DNA of 56,261 nucleotides from Bacillota bacterium (lineage in GTDB: Bacteria > Bacillota > Clostridia > Lachnospirales > Lachnospiraceae): positions 1 to 56,261 of the forward strand of contig JAEZPG010000008.1 in assembly GCA_023413555.1 (NCBI GenBank), read 5' to 3'. Made by a program: the position numbers and the translations under genes. The notes beneath the pieces are model-generated. The model saw only the letters and a list, made by a program, of their open reading frames with translations. It did not search any database and had not been told where the DNA came from. Positions 1 to 8,171 of the stretch are shown one piece after another; the first letter of the stretch is position 1; the number at the start of each line of letters is the position of its first letter.

Positions 1-155
1 GAGGGTGTAAATTTTTCTGTGTCCAGTAAAGAATGAAATCCATCTGGATAAGATTCAAATATGTATAGCTGGCCTGTCGAATTATGAGATTACCTTAAGT
101 ATTACCATCTTACAAATTTTTATACAAAATAATATATTTCTCTGCAACAAAATAA

Positions 156-192
156 GGGCAGTGTCCAAATTCTTTTACTTTGGGCGCTGCCC
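156..192 (-). terminator. Terminator after the IS256 transposase
   Basis: A 14-bp stem (156-169 with 179-192, two G-T wobbles) is followed on the minus strand by the T-rich run TTATTTTGTT. It lies about 70 bases past the transposase stop and inside the element. Confidence 0.7.
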
Positions 193-260
193 AAACCCGA
201 CCTCGGGTATAGTTTTATCAGTTATCGGTTATACTTAGATTACCGACGGTATAGTGTGCG

Positions 261-1475
261 TTATAGGTACTGCTTAAGACGGTCATCGTATAGGATGACT
301 AGCTGGCTTAACACCAGATCCCAGTTCCTATAACGCATTTTCCATTTTTCCATTACTTTTTGTGTGGCAAGATACAACATTTTCTCTAATGAAGAATCGT
401 TTGGAAATACACTTTTTGTTTTGGTTACCTTTCGAAACTGTCTGTTTACTCCCTCAATGATATTGGTTGTATACATGATTCGTCTGATGTCATCACTAAA
501 TGCAAAGAATGGACTTACTACATCCCAGTTTGCTTCCCAGTTGCTAATGGCATATGGATATTTCTTTCCCCACGTTTCTTTGAGTTCCGCTAATTCTTTT
601 TGTGCGGTCTCTTCGTTCGGAGCCTTATAAACAGCTTTAAAATCTGCAGAGAATGGTTTCAAATCTTTATAAGATACATACTTGAAACTGTTACGCAGCA
701 TATGAATGATACACCTTTGAATTTGAGCATTTGGATAGACTGCCTGGATTGCTTCTCGAAAGCCTGAAAGCCCATCAACACAGAAGAATAGTACATCTTC
801 AACACCACGGTTCTTCAAGTCATTCAACATTCCAAGCCAGAATTTAGAACTCTCATTCGCACCAATGGTGATACTTAGAATGTCTTTGTTTCCTTCTAAA
901 TCAACACCAAGGATAACATAGGCAGCCCGACTTAGAATACGTCCATCTTCACGCATCTTATAATGAATGGCATCCATGAAAACAAATGGATAGATGTGAT
1001 CTAATGGTCTAGATTGCCATTCTTTGATCTCAGGCAAGATTCGGTCGGTGATCTTAGAGACTTTTTCAGCAGATACATCGATTCCATACAGATCCTTGAT
1101 CTCATCACCGATATCTCTTGTTGTCATTCCACGAGCATAAAGAGATATGACTTTTTCTTCAATTCCAGAGATATCTCTACAATACTTTGGTACGATTTGA
1201 GGCTCGAATTCCCCTTTTCGATCTCTTGGAATATCTAGTTGAAACTCACCATATTCACTTTTTACTGTTTTCGGAGAGTAGCCATTTCTTTTGTTTTCCG
1301 TTATAATTTCACCTTTGTCGTTTTTATCATATCCCATAGATACATCAAGTTCAGCTTCCAAGAGCTCCTGTAAAAGTTCCTTGAAACTATCTTTCAATAG
1401 GGTAGAGACATCCTTCACACTCTTTAAGTCATTTTCTTTGATAATCTGTCGTAATTGTTCTTTTGCAATAGCCAT
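261..1475 (-). CDS. IS256-family (mutator-type) transposase
   Basis: This 404-residue protein is the normal length for IS256 transposases and looks intact. The DDE catalytic residues are probably D168 (FVFMDAIHYK), D234 (FFCVDGLSGF) and E341 (TNIIEGVNRQF). The family's C/HxxH-type stretch QRCIIHMLRNS lies between the second Asp and the Glu. The N-terminal half has the expected helical DNA-binding region and the DIPRDRKGEFEP motif. The ATG at 1475 has GGGAG nine bases upstream. It should move the surrounding element by cut-and-paste or circle formation, as known for the family. The first 30 codons are nearly repeated at 9750-9836, where a second copy has decayed. Confidence 0.95.
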   Translation of the reverse strand: MAIAKEQLRQIIKENDLKSVKDVSTLLKDSFKELLQELLEAELDVSMGYDKNDKGEIITENKRNGYSPKTVKSEYGEFQLDIPRDRKGEFEPQIVPKYCRDISGIEEKVISLYARGMTTRDIGDEIKDLYGIDVSAEKVSKITDRILPEIKEWQSRPLDHIYPFVFMDAIHYKMREDGRILSRAAYVILGVDLEGNKDILSITIGANESSKFWLGMLNDLKNRGVEDVLFFCVDGLSGFREAIQAVYPNAQIQRCIIHMLRNSFKYVSYKDLKPFSADFKAVYKAPNEETAQKELAELKETWGKKYPYAISNWEANWDVVSPFFAFSDDIRRIMYTTNIIEGVNRQFRKVTKTKSVFPNDSSLEKMLYLATQKVMEKWKMRYRNWDLVLSQLVILYDDRLKQYL

Positions 1476-1575
1476 AATAATAGGCTCCCTTCTGATAAGA
1501 ATTCATATCTGATTCTTACCAAAAAGGAACCATTTATTACCATAGACACAAAATTAATTACAGACCCTTCTTAGT

Positions 1576-1605
1576 CGCAGGAACTTACATCTAAGTTCCC
1601 TGCCG
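1576..1605. other. Isolated inverted repeat next to the IS256 right end
   Basis: GCAGGAACTTA and TAAGTTCCCTGC pair with a four-base loop and one bulged base. There is no T-run on either side, so it is not a good terminator. It starts seven bases outside the IS end and may belong to the older sequence into which the IS inserted. Confidence 0.4.
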
Positions 1606-1715
1606 TTCATTTTGATTATTAGTCAAAACAAGTAATTTTTCAATATCTACAAGCTCCTTTATATATGCAGATTTAATTCTATCAAAGTCCCCTATTTGCT
1701 TCAAGGAACTTTTCT

Positions 1716-2275
1716 TTATAATTCAGTATCCGTTCCATACAAAGGAACATGTACAATCAACTTTAAATCCTTATTATCTGATATCTCAAAGTTATTTACT
1801 TCAAAATTTAATTTCCCCACAGTAGGATGATAAAGTTTATTGTATTTTTCACAGCTACTTTAAATTTCATGTAAAGACCACCATGATTTAAACTCAGTAC
1901 TCTTCATTTTCAAATCATCTATAAACTGAACCAAGCAAGAGTCTTCTATATATTGCCCACAACTTGCCCGAATAGCACCCAACAAACGTTTTACATATTG
2001 ATTCCAATCAGAGAATAACTGTTTATATTTTTATCTGTAAACATCGTCTAAACAATATTTCGTTCACGGGCATTCATTTTAACAAAATCTCCGAAAAGCA
2101 AACTGGCTTCTTTATTCCAAGCAATAACATTCCACCACAGATTAATTACAAGTGACGGACAAAAAACCAAGCTATCCAAAACATGCTGAAGCGCAGGACT
2201 TACTTCACTCGTGTATTCTATAACATCAACCGGAATCGGTTGATTAGCTAAAAGATATAGTCTGGAATTCTCCTA
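1716..2275 (-). pseudogene. Remnant of an HTH regulator: MmyB-like C-terminal domain
   Basis: Minus-strand translation across three frames gives a recognisable MmyB-like ligand-binding domain, the C-terminal part of many XRE-family regulators. The pieces include NSRLYLLANQPIPVDV, LVINLWWNVIAWNKEASLLF, GDFVKMNARERNIV, TMFTDKN, then (frame-shifted) SDWNQYVKRLLGAIRASCGQ, FKSWWSLHE and a final HPTVGKLNFEVNNFE. At least two in-frame stops and two frameshifts interrupt it, and the N-terminal helix-turn-helix is missing. It is therefore a dead fragment. The last segment ends at a normal stop at 1716. It sits between the IS256 element and the zinc-ribbon gene. Confidence 0.8.
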
Positions 2276-2385
2276 TTTGGTATATATTTTGTTAAACAAA
2301 ATCTGTACTGGAACAGAAAATTATTCTATACCCAAAATAATTATGCATTAATGGGGTTATTACAATTTCCAAATCACCTGCCTGC

Positions 2386-3249
2386 CTATAGTAATAACCT
2401 ACTAATTACCTGCTCTGCTTCTTCTATCTCTGCACCAGTAATCTCTTGATAATACTTAATCGCAGCTACTCTATACTTTACAGAATAATTCTTCTTAATA
2501 TTTTGTTCTATATCCCCTATAGTACGATGTTTCATTTCTGGATATATTCCTCGCTTAGCATTATTCAATATATCAACCCATTGATTAATCATTTTACAAC
2601 CAAATTTCTCTAGAAATAAATTATTCTTATATATGAATTCCAGCCGACCGATGCCATATTTAGGGCTCTGAATATCACTTAATTGATAAACACTCCTTGT
2701 TCCCTTATTTGATATAAAAACTAATTCTTCTTTTTTCAAGAGTAGAATCCCATCATAGAACTTGCTGGCCTTCGATTGGAAATAAATATAATTATCTATA
2801 AGAACCTTTATTCTTTCTACCCTCATTTTAGATTCCTGATGAGTGATATCAACATCGAGAATACGGTTGTAATATTCTAACGAAGTTTTGTAATCACCCA
2901 TCTTCTCGTATTGTATCGCCCTCTCCAATAGATTTTCAATATTGGCTGTCATTACATTGATTGTTGCATTCTGAACATTTAAATTTCCATTCATATTTAT
3001 GAGGAAATTCTGAATAGCCTTTTCTACTATATAAGCTGAGTTACAAAATGGACAAATCGCTGCTTTCTGCCTATCATCAACTTGAAGATTAGCCCCACAA
3101 TTTGTGCATTTGGCCTCGACTAATTTCTGTTGCGTAGAAACGCCGATATTTTCCGATACTATTTCTTCTGCCTTTACTATTCTGGTTCCACAATACATGC
3201 AAAATACTGATTCTCCTGGTATCTCTTTACCACATTTACTACAGAACAT
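2386..3249 (-). CDS. Double zinc-ribbon protein with L7/L12-like C-terminal motif, function unknown
   Basis: This is a 287-residue cytoplasmic protein. The first zinc ribbon (MFCSKCGKE...VFCMYCGTR, about residues 2-24) is of the zinc_ribbon_2 type. A second one follows at about 48-70 (CTNCGANLQ...CPFCNSAY). The middle is helical and TPR-like (LERAIQYEKMGDYKTSLEYY). The end, AIKYYQEITGAEIEEAEQVI, resembles the ribosomal L7/L12 C-terminal helix motif seen in other small Firmicute proteins. The ATG at 3249 is chosen because GGGGGAG lies seven bases upstream; a TTG seven codons earlier would put that site inside the gene. No membrane segment is seen. Neighbouring zinc-ribbon TM2 and SPFH genes suggest a related envelope or stress role, but that is inference. 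Confidence 0.8.
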   Translation of the reverse strand: MFCSKCGKEIPGESVFCMYCGTRIVKAEEIVSENIGVSTQQKLVEAKCTNCGANLQVDDRQKAAICPFCNSAYIVEKAIQNFLINMNGNLNVQNATINVMTANIENLLERAIQYEKMGDYKTSLEYYNRILDVDITHQESKMRVERIKVLIDNYIYFQSKASKFYDGILLLKKEELVFISNKGTRSVYQLSDIQSPKYGIGRLEFIYKNNLFLEKFGCKMINQWVDILNNAKRGIYPEMKHRTIGDIEQNIKKNYSVKYRVAAIKYYQEITGAEIEEAEQVISRLLL

Positions 3250-3470
3250 ATTTACTCCCCCCAGATTCAACTATATTATGTAATATATTACTATATCTTT
3301 TATATTAAAATATACTGTAAGTCATTTCAACTATAATAACCAAAAATATGTTTATTTTTACATTTCCATATTAATTTTAAAATCCTATCCAAATATTTAC
3401 TATGCTGCAAATATATATACTCATTGCTTCATTATTAGCAAACACCATTCTCTAATAGTTTCCCATCTAA

Positions 3471-3538
3471 CAAACCCAGCCGTTCCTATCAAGTCATCAC
3501 CAACATCCTGGTAATCTTGACATTCCCGCCTGGGTTTG
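3471..3538. repeat. Dispersed repeat R1, copy 1
   Basis: The 68-bp unit is closed by a perfect 9-bp stem, CAAACCCAG (3471-3479) with CTGGGTTTG (3530-3538). Inside, TCAAG pairs with CTTGA and ACCA with TGGT, so it can fold as nested hairpins. A second copy lies at 8563-8627 and shares the core ATCAAGTCATCACCA, TGGTAATCTTG and CATTCCCGCCTGGGT. The function is unknown; it could be an IS end, a mobile palindrome or a structured RNA. Confidence 0.7.
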
Positions 3539-3543
3539 TTCTG

Positions 3544-3591
3544 TAGTAGTCAAGCACTTATGAATAAGTGCGTTCCTAAAGGAACCTACTA
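3544..3591. other. Compact three-way-junction structure
   Basis: TAGTAG (3544-3549) pairs with CTACTA (3586-3591). Between them, GCACTTA/TAAGTGC (loop TGAA) and GTTCC/GGAAC (loop TAAA) form two perfect hairpins with no linker between them. All 48 bases but four are accounted for by pairing or tetraloops. It follows repeat R1 by five bases. It could act as RNA or as single-stranded DNA; no family is recognised. Confidence 0.55.
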
Positions 3592-3629
3592 TTTATTCTC
3601 TTTTCCATGTCATGACGTGCCCAATTTCT

Positions 3630-3797
3630 ATTGTGCAAATCTACCAAAAACCCCTTTTGTGCAATTTGCACAAAAATGCCCAGGACTAAAGTGGGCTAAA
3701 ATTAATTTACCAAATCCCTCTCCTCGCCTTATATTTACCATCTTTTCACCCTTCAGAGAACATACTGCCGTGGCAAACGAATAGGATTTTTATCATA
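3630..3797. repeat. Dispersed repeat R2, copy A
   Basis: This copy shares with 5645-5799 the blocks CCAAAAACCCCTTTT, TTGCACAAAAATGCCC, GTGGGCTAAA, AGAACAT and TGGCAAACGAA, in the same order and spacing. TTGTGCAA/TTGCACAA and GCCCA/TGGGC can form hairpins. Its right end, GAATAGGATTTTTATCA, is shared with copy C at 10673-10791. Open frames through it look accidental because they are not kept between copies. Confidence 0.7.
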
Positions 3798-3968
3798 TTG
3801 GTACAATCCTTATATAATTACACAAATTAATGATACTATTCTTAATGTTTTTAGGAATAAAGTAAAGATCCAGTCAATCCATGAAATAGTAATATATCTC
3901 TCTTATCCCATGCTCTTCTACAATTCTTATACCAGGAACTTCCTTAAAAAACCTCTTTAACATAAAAA

Positions 3969-4002
3969 TAGCGTAATCCAATAATTTTACTGGTTTACGC
4001 TA
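3969..4002 (-). terminator. Terminator after the TM2/SPFH operon
   Basis: TAGCGTAATCCA pairs with TGGTTTACGCTA (one mismatch). On the minus strand the stem is followed by TTTTTATG. It lies about 70 bases past the SPFH stop codon. Confidence 0.75.
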
Positions 4003-4072
4003 CAATTATAAGATGTATCTGAAGTCACCTTACTTAACCCAGGAACCTAGATAAAACGGTTACCTAGCTTAC

Positions 4073-5050
4073 TTATCCAAGAATTTTCTTTTTTTCTGAA
4101 TCAAATTCTTCTTGCGTTAATATCCCTTCATCAAGCAAGCTTTTGAGCTCTCGTAGTTGTTCCGCCTTGCTTTTTCCGGTGTTTCCTTCATTGACCGTCT
4201 TTTCAACATTTCTTATCATGGTGTTTCCTAATGCCATACCTGCTCCAAGACCCGCAAGTCCACCCTTCTGCTTAGATGCATCTCTTAATGCCCTTGCTGT
4301 CTGATATTGCATAAAGGATTCCATGTCTTGTTTTGCCATTCCGATCCCTGATTGCTCATCAATCAGCTTTTCTACTTCATCTGGCAAAGACAATCCTTCA
4401 ATAATGACGTCACTAAAAGCAATTCCCAATGGTAAAGACTTTTCGTTAACCTTTTCCTGTACCGTTAAAGACAATCTACGGTATTCCGAAGCCAGATCCA
4501 AAATTGCGCCATTATAGTCACCTACAGTAGTTGCAAATGCTTCAGTGATCATGGATGATAAGTACTCTATGATATCATAGGTAAATACAATGCCCTTTGT
4601 TCCAAAAATCTCTGTCATAAATAATTCCACATCAACAACTCTAAAAGCGAACTTTCCAAATGCTCTGATTCGCGCCATATTAAATTCCGCATCTCTTTTT
4701 ATTATTGGCATTTTCGTCGCCCATTTGTTATCAATGAATTGTCGAGTGCTGATAAAATAGACGTCAGAAATAACTGGAGATGTAAACAAAAATGGAAAAG
4801 CATCTAGTGTAGATAGTACAGGAAAATTATTTGTATTTAAGGTATATGTTCCAGGAGGAAGAATATCTGCTAACTGTCCACCCTTAAGGAAAACAGCTAC
4901 TTGACTTTCTCTAACTATGACTTTAGACCCTTGCTTTAATTCATTATTACCACTCTGTCTTTGAAATTTATATACAAGTATTTTATTACTCATGTCCTCA
5001 TAATCAATGACATTGAAGAATTGATCCTTAACTACATTAATCAGTCCCAT
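4073..5050 (-). CDS. SPFH (band 7) domain protein with C-terminal SHOCT motif
   Basis: The protein has 325 residues and no membrane segment. It starts MGLINVVKDQFFNVIDYED, typical of the virion-core-protein-like SPFH group found in many Firmicutes. The SPFH domain covers about residues 20-240 (VIVRESQVAVFLKGGQ, PGTYTLNTNNFP). A glycine-rich hinge (KGGLAGLGAGMALGN) follows, then a C-terminal SHOCT-like helix pair (LRELKSLLDEGILTQEEFDSE). The ATG at 5050 has GGAGG nine bases upstream; an earlier in-frame start would overlap the TM2 gene. It lies 10 bases after the TM2 gene and is surely co-transcribed with it. Family members are thought to form membrane-associated scaffolds; the specific job here is unknown. 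Confidence 0.9.
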   Translation of the reverse strand: MGLINVVKDQFFNVIDYEDMSNKILVYKFQRQSGNNELKQGSKVIVRESQVAVFLKGGQLADILPPGTYTLNTNNFPVLSTLDAFPFLFTSPVISDVYFISTRQFIDNKWATKMPIIKRDAEFNMARIRAFGKFAFRVVDVELFMTEIFGTKGIVFTYDIIEYLSSMITEAFATTVGDYNGAILDLASEYRRLSLTVQEKVNEKSLPLGIAFSDVIIEGLSLPDEVEKLIDEQSGIGMAKQDMESFMQYQTARALRDASKQKGGLAGLGAGMALGNTMIRNVEKTVNEGNTGKSKAEQLRELKSLLDEGILTQEEFDSEKKKILG

Positions 5051-5060
5051 TTTATTCCTC

Positions 5061-5492
5061 CTATTTTGCAAGTGGCAAACCATTCTTGTCCTTGAACGAC
5101 CCTGTTGCTATTAAAATAATATCTATAAACCAACCTATTCCAAATAGCCCAGCTGTAAAGATGTATAATAAACCCATACCAACTTTTCCAACATAAAATT
5201 GATGAGCTCCAATAATACCAAAAAAGAAATCTAGAAGCAATGCAACTATTTTGCTCTTTGTACTACATACTTGAACCTTGTATGGCATTCCATTATTGTA
5301 TGGCATTCCATTATTATATGGCATTCCATTATTATATGGCATTCCATTACTATATCCTGTACCTTGTGATTGAGGTGGAATATTGTTGTTAGTTGTATTA
5401 TTGGTCTGACCAGATACGTCTTTTTTGAATCCACAATAATCACACTTATTACCTTCCAATGGTGCTCCACATATTGGACATTTATCCACCAT
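5061..5492 (-). CDS. Zinc-ribbon TM2-domain membrane protein
   Basis: The protein has 143 residues. A zinc ribbon lies at residues 5-21 (CPICGAPLEGNKCDYCGF). A low-complexity Asn/Gln/Pro linker follows, with four NGMPYN hexapeptides at about 47-70. The C-terminus is a TM2 domain of two membrane helices (IVALLLDFFFGIIGAHQFYVG and GLLYIFTAGLFGIGWFID). The GAHxFYVG and GxxG...DIIL motifs are those of TM2 proteins. It probably anchors the downstream SPFH protein's complex at the membrane, judged only from the 10-bp spacing and shared terminator. A good promoter lies 32 bases upstream. Confidence 0.9.
   Translation of the reverse strand: MVDKCPICGAPLEGNKCDYCGFKKDVSGQTNNTTNNNIPPQSQGTGYSNGMPYNNGMPYNNGMPYNNGMPYKVQVCSTKSKIVALLLDFFFGIIGAHQFYVGKVGMGLLYIFTAGLFGIGWFIDIILIATGSFKDKNGLPLAK
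5281..5352 (-). repeat. Four 18-bp tandem repeats inside the TM2 gene
   Basis: Unit TATGGCATTCCATTATTA on the plus strand occurs four times with only two substitutions, and encodes the hexapeptide NGMPYN. The near-identity at DNA level suggests recent expansion or ongoing copy-number change. Confidence 0.9.
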
Positions 5493-5523
5493 AATACCCC
5501 CTAAACACTTTATATTCCAGTAG

Positions 5524-5552
5524 ATTATACTATAATATAAAGTCTATTGCAA
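5524..5552 (-). promoter_or_regulatory. Promoter of the TM2/SPFH operon
   Basis: On the minus strand, -35 TTGCAA (5547-5552) and -10 TATAAT (5524-5529) are separated by 17 bases. The start codon of the TM2 gene is 32 bases downstream of the -10 box. Confidence 0.7.
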
Positions 5553-5644
5553 TATTTGCAAATTTAACACTGGACTTCATAGAAAATTATTTAACGCTCT
5601 AACCTTCAATAACCACTCTATAGTATCCTGTAAATTGAATATTA

Positions 5645-5799
5645 TATTGTGCAATTCTTCCAAAAACCCCTTTTTTGTACTTTGCACAAAAATGCCCTGT
5701 GCTAAAAGTGGGCTAAATTCATCTACCACAGCACTCTTACCCTATATATTTACAGCCCTTGCAGAATTCGGAGAACATTGTGCCATGGCAAACGAAAAG
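5645..5799. repeat. Dispersed repeat R2, copy B
   Basis: This copy is about two-thirds identical by eye to copy A at 3630-3797, with the same blocks in the same order (CCAAAAACCCCTTTT, TTTGCACAAAAATGCCC, GTGGGCTAAA, GGAGAACAT, TGGCAAACGAAA). It lacks the GAATAGGATTTT tail found in copies A and C. Reading frames through it are not conserved, so it is treated as a non-coding repeat. Confidence 0.7.
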
Positions 5800-5847
5800 A
5801 ACTCTAATTATACTCATTTATATCTCCTTAAATCGTCTCAAAAGTCC

Positions 5848-6012
5848 TTATATTGGGCATTTCGAGGTTTTCATACTATCAAATGCAGGATTTTTCACCT
5901 CTTGTATTGAGCCGTGCTTTAGCTGCAAGATAACATCGGCCCGTTCGGTGAGTTCATTGGAATGTGTAACAACAATCACACATTTGTCTGATTTGTGAGC
6001 GCTCTCTTGAAA
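5848..6012 (-). pseudogene. C-terminal scrap of an ABC-transporter ATPase
   Basis: The minus-strand segment SDKCVIVVTHSNELTERADV followed by ILQLKHG is the H-loop region (VTHS) and C-terminal end of a LolD/MacB-type ABC ATPase. Walker A, the signature motif and Walker B are all missing. The residues just upstream (MMEVSILLLFCLL) do not belong to the family. It is a broken leftover, not a working gene. Confidence 0.75.
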
Positions 6013-6251
6013 AGCAGCTGAATTTAGTAAGCAAAAAAGAAGCAGGATAGATACTTCCATCATGCTTCTCCTATTTTCTATGTATTATATTTGTTAACTA
6101 AAAAAGGTTTCCATCAATCGGCATTCTTACCAAACCTAAGCAAACCTTTGATTTCAAGTACTTCAGACTCTATCAAATTATCTTTACGTACTATCAAACA
6201 TATCGCCTTTACATGGTATGTGCTCATCATTGACGTCTGAGTTTTTAAAAA

Positions 6252-7970
6252 CTATTGTGCCACATTTCTTTTTTTCTTTTCATTTTCGATAGCTTTCAAT
6301 GCTTCTGTTTTACTTCCTGTAGTAGAACGAATCGAGAACGCAATGTTCACAATATGATCCGATATTCTTTGCAATGAAAATAGAACGGAGTAAATACTTT
6401 TTGATACTTCTACAGGGTACATGCCCGAACTTAAACGACTTACATGTACGTCACGAGTAGAGGATATTAACTTTTCAATTTCCTTGTGAAGGTTTGAAAT
6501 TATACTAAAATTTTCAGTTCTATTTTTTGAAAATGCGTCTAAGCCTAAGTCGAACATTGCCGATATATTTCCAAAGATTTGTCCAAGTTCTTCTTTGGTT
6601 TGATCTAAAAATTTCACTTCATGTTCCTTCATGTAATTTGTTTCTTTTACTATAAGTACTGCATAATCACCCAAACGCTCAATATCATTCGTTACATGAT
6701 GCAATCCACCGATCAATTTTTCATCCTCAGCTAATTTAGTAATTGAGGAAATTTTGATAAAGAAGTTTGTAAGCGTATTTGTTAAGTAATCAATACGATA
6801 TTCAACATCAGCAATTTTTTTACTTTCGCTCATATCTTCGTTGACCAAAGAAGCAAAAGAGCGATCAATATTCTGCTTTGCAAGAATCGCCATATCGTGC
6901 AATTCTTTTAGTGCTTGTTCAATAGCAACCGCTGGAGTTTGCAAGAACCTTTCATCTATATATGACACTTCTTCTAAGTTCTGATTCTTATCTTTCACCA
7001 ATCTGGTCACTAGGTTAACTAACGGATCAATAAATAAAAGTAGCACTAAGGTATAAATTGTATTATAAATCAAGTTATATGTTGCAAGGCTAAACTGTGG
7101 TTTTCCAGGGAATAGACCTTCAAATATGTTTATAATTGGTGTTCTAAAAATAACCAGAATAAGCGAAAATGATAATGCGCCAAACACGCTAGTAATCACA
7201 TGGAATAATGCGATGCGTTTCCCGTTGGCATTCGTAGTCAAAGAGGCCATAATACCATCGCTACAGGTTCCTATATTTGCTCCCATCAATAAGAAAAAGG
7301 ATTGATCTATATTGCTGATAACTCCTGAAGCCAAGAAAGCAATAAATACACCAGTCGCCGCCGTAGATGACTGTATAATACTTGTAAAGAGAATACCTAA
7401 GATCAACAACAAGATTGGATTTTGCATGATATCATATCTAAATACCTTAGAGAGTTGTATGCAAAGCGTTGAATCAGCTCCACCGATTGCCGTTTCCATT
7501 ACTTCCATTCCGATAAATAACATTCCAAAACCGATTAAAAATGGTGCAATTTTATTAAGGCGTTCATTACTCGTAGAAAAGATGATCATGACACCGACAA
7601 ACGCAAATGCTGCAAAAATAGAACTAATGCTGAATCCACCTTTGCTGATTCCTGAAAGCGCAAAGAAAAATGCGGTAAGTGTGGTGCCGACTTTTGCACC
7701 TAATATAAATCCTGATCCTTGCTTAACAGTTACAATATTCGCATGTGCAAGTCCGACTGTCATAATCGAAGTTGCTGAAGAAGATTGGACAAGTGCTGTA
7801 GCACCGATTCCGATTCCATAATTCATTACTCTGTTTTTGTTAACGTTCTTAAAAAGCTTTCGTATTCCTGATCCAGCACTTTGTTCCAAACCAGAGCTCA
7901 TCTGCTTCATGCCAAACATAAATACAGCGACTCCACCTAACATCATCAATACATTCATAATAATTTCCAT
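6252..7970 (-). CDS. Na+/phosphate cotransporter family protein with PhoU-like domain
   Basis: This 572-residue integral membrane protein belongs to the NptA/YjbB type. The two inverted repeats of the family are marked by the QSSS motif VQSSSATSIMTVG near residue 62 and by IIQSSTAATGVFIAF near residue 200. About eight membrane segments fill residues 1-320. The C-terminal 230 residues are soluble and helical, with the pattern of PhoU domains (HHVTNDIERLGDYAVLI). It should take up phosphate with sodium, or export it. The ATG at 7970 has AGGAG eight bases upstream. It stands alone, flanked by decayed sequence on both sides. Confidence 0.93.
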   Translation of the reverse strand: MEIIMNVLMMLGGVAVFMFGMKQMSSGLEQSAGSGIRKLFKNVNKNRVMNYGIGIGATALVQSSSATSIMTVGLAHANIVTVKQGSGFILGAKVGTTLTAFFFALSGISKGGFSISSIFAAFAFVGVMIIFSTSNERLNKIAPFLIGFGMLFIGMEVMETAIGGADSTLCIQLSKVFRYDIMQNPILLLILGILFTSIIQSSTAATGVFIAFLASGVISNIDQSFFLLMGANIGTCSDGIMASLTTNANGKRIALFHVITSVFGALSFSLILVIFRTPIINIFEGLFPGKPQFSLATYNLIYNTIYTLVLLLFIDPLVNLVTRLVKDKNQNLEEVSYIDERFLQTPAVAIEQALKELHDMAILAKQNIDRSFASLVNEDMSESKKIADVEYRIDYLTNTLTNFFIKISSITKLAEDEKLIGGLHHVTNDIERLGDYAVLIVKETNYMKEHEVKFLDQTKEELGQIFGNISAMFDLGLDAFSKNRTENFSIISNLHKEIEKLISSTRDVHVSRLSSGMYPVEVSKSIYSVLFSLQRISDHIVNIAFSIRSTTGSKTEALKAIENEKKKRNVAQ

Positions 7971-8171
7971 TGTAGTTCTCCTATATGTACAGTTTTTCTA
8001 TTATATCTATAAAAAACTTGAGCTCTACTAATAAATCCTTGATGCCACCACATTTATCAAATCATTACAATAAGTAAAGTCCTTTATAGAATCACGATTA
8101 TTCTACTCTGTCCTCTCAATTATTACAAGAGAAATATGTAATTAACTCAACTATCCCACCAGCAAAGATGG

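Larger units (their letters stand above)
1..1569 (-). mobile_element. IS256-family insertion sequence, apparently complete
   Basis: The element holds one transposase gene on the minus strand. The left end reads GAGGGTGTAAATTTTTCTGT. The right end, at about 1540-1569, is an imperfect inverted copy: read on the minus strand it begins AAGGGTCTGTAATTAATTTT. The left terminus falls on the first base of the window, so one or two bases and the target duplication cannot be checked. About 260 non-coding bases lie between the left end and the transposase stop, including a terminator hairpin. That is long for this family, so the left boundary is less sure than the right one. A second, truncated copy of the right end lies at 9750-9925. 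Confidence 0.7.
3250..4072. other. 823-bp gene-free stretch filled with repeats
   Basis: No coding sequence is supported here. It contains repeat R1 (3471-3538), a three-way-junction sequence (3544-3591), repeat R2 (3630-3797) and a terminator (3969-4002). The parts 3250-3470 and 3800-3965 are AT-rich and show nothing I can name, apart from the presumed promoter of the zinc-ribbon gene. Confidence 0.7.

Noticed and set aside
1..260. Possible extra gene left of the IS256 transposase
   Set aside because: No open frame with start signals; the stretch carries the IS end and a terminator hairpin only.
3536..3784. Plus-strand open frame of 82 codons
   Set aside because: It runs through repeat R2, is not preserved in the other R2 copies, and has no ribosome binding site.
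5281..5352. Regular 18-bp repeats that could suggest a CRISPR array
   Set aside because: The units are directly adjacent without spacers and lie in frame inside the TM2 gene, encoding NGMPYN.
5246..5470. Frame with repeated MECHII units on the minus strand
   Set aside because: It is the shifted reading of the same tandem repeats that encode NGMPYN in the TM2 gene.
5635..5910. Plus-strand open frame of 91 codons
   Set aside because: It covers repeat R2 copy B and the antisense of the ABC ATPase scrap; no signals or family similarity.
7312..7821. Plus-strand frame of 169 codons opposite the Na/Pi cotransporter gene
   Set aside because: The minus strand has the QSSS motifs and a good ribosome binding site; this frame has neither.
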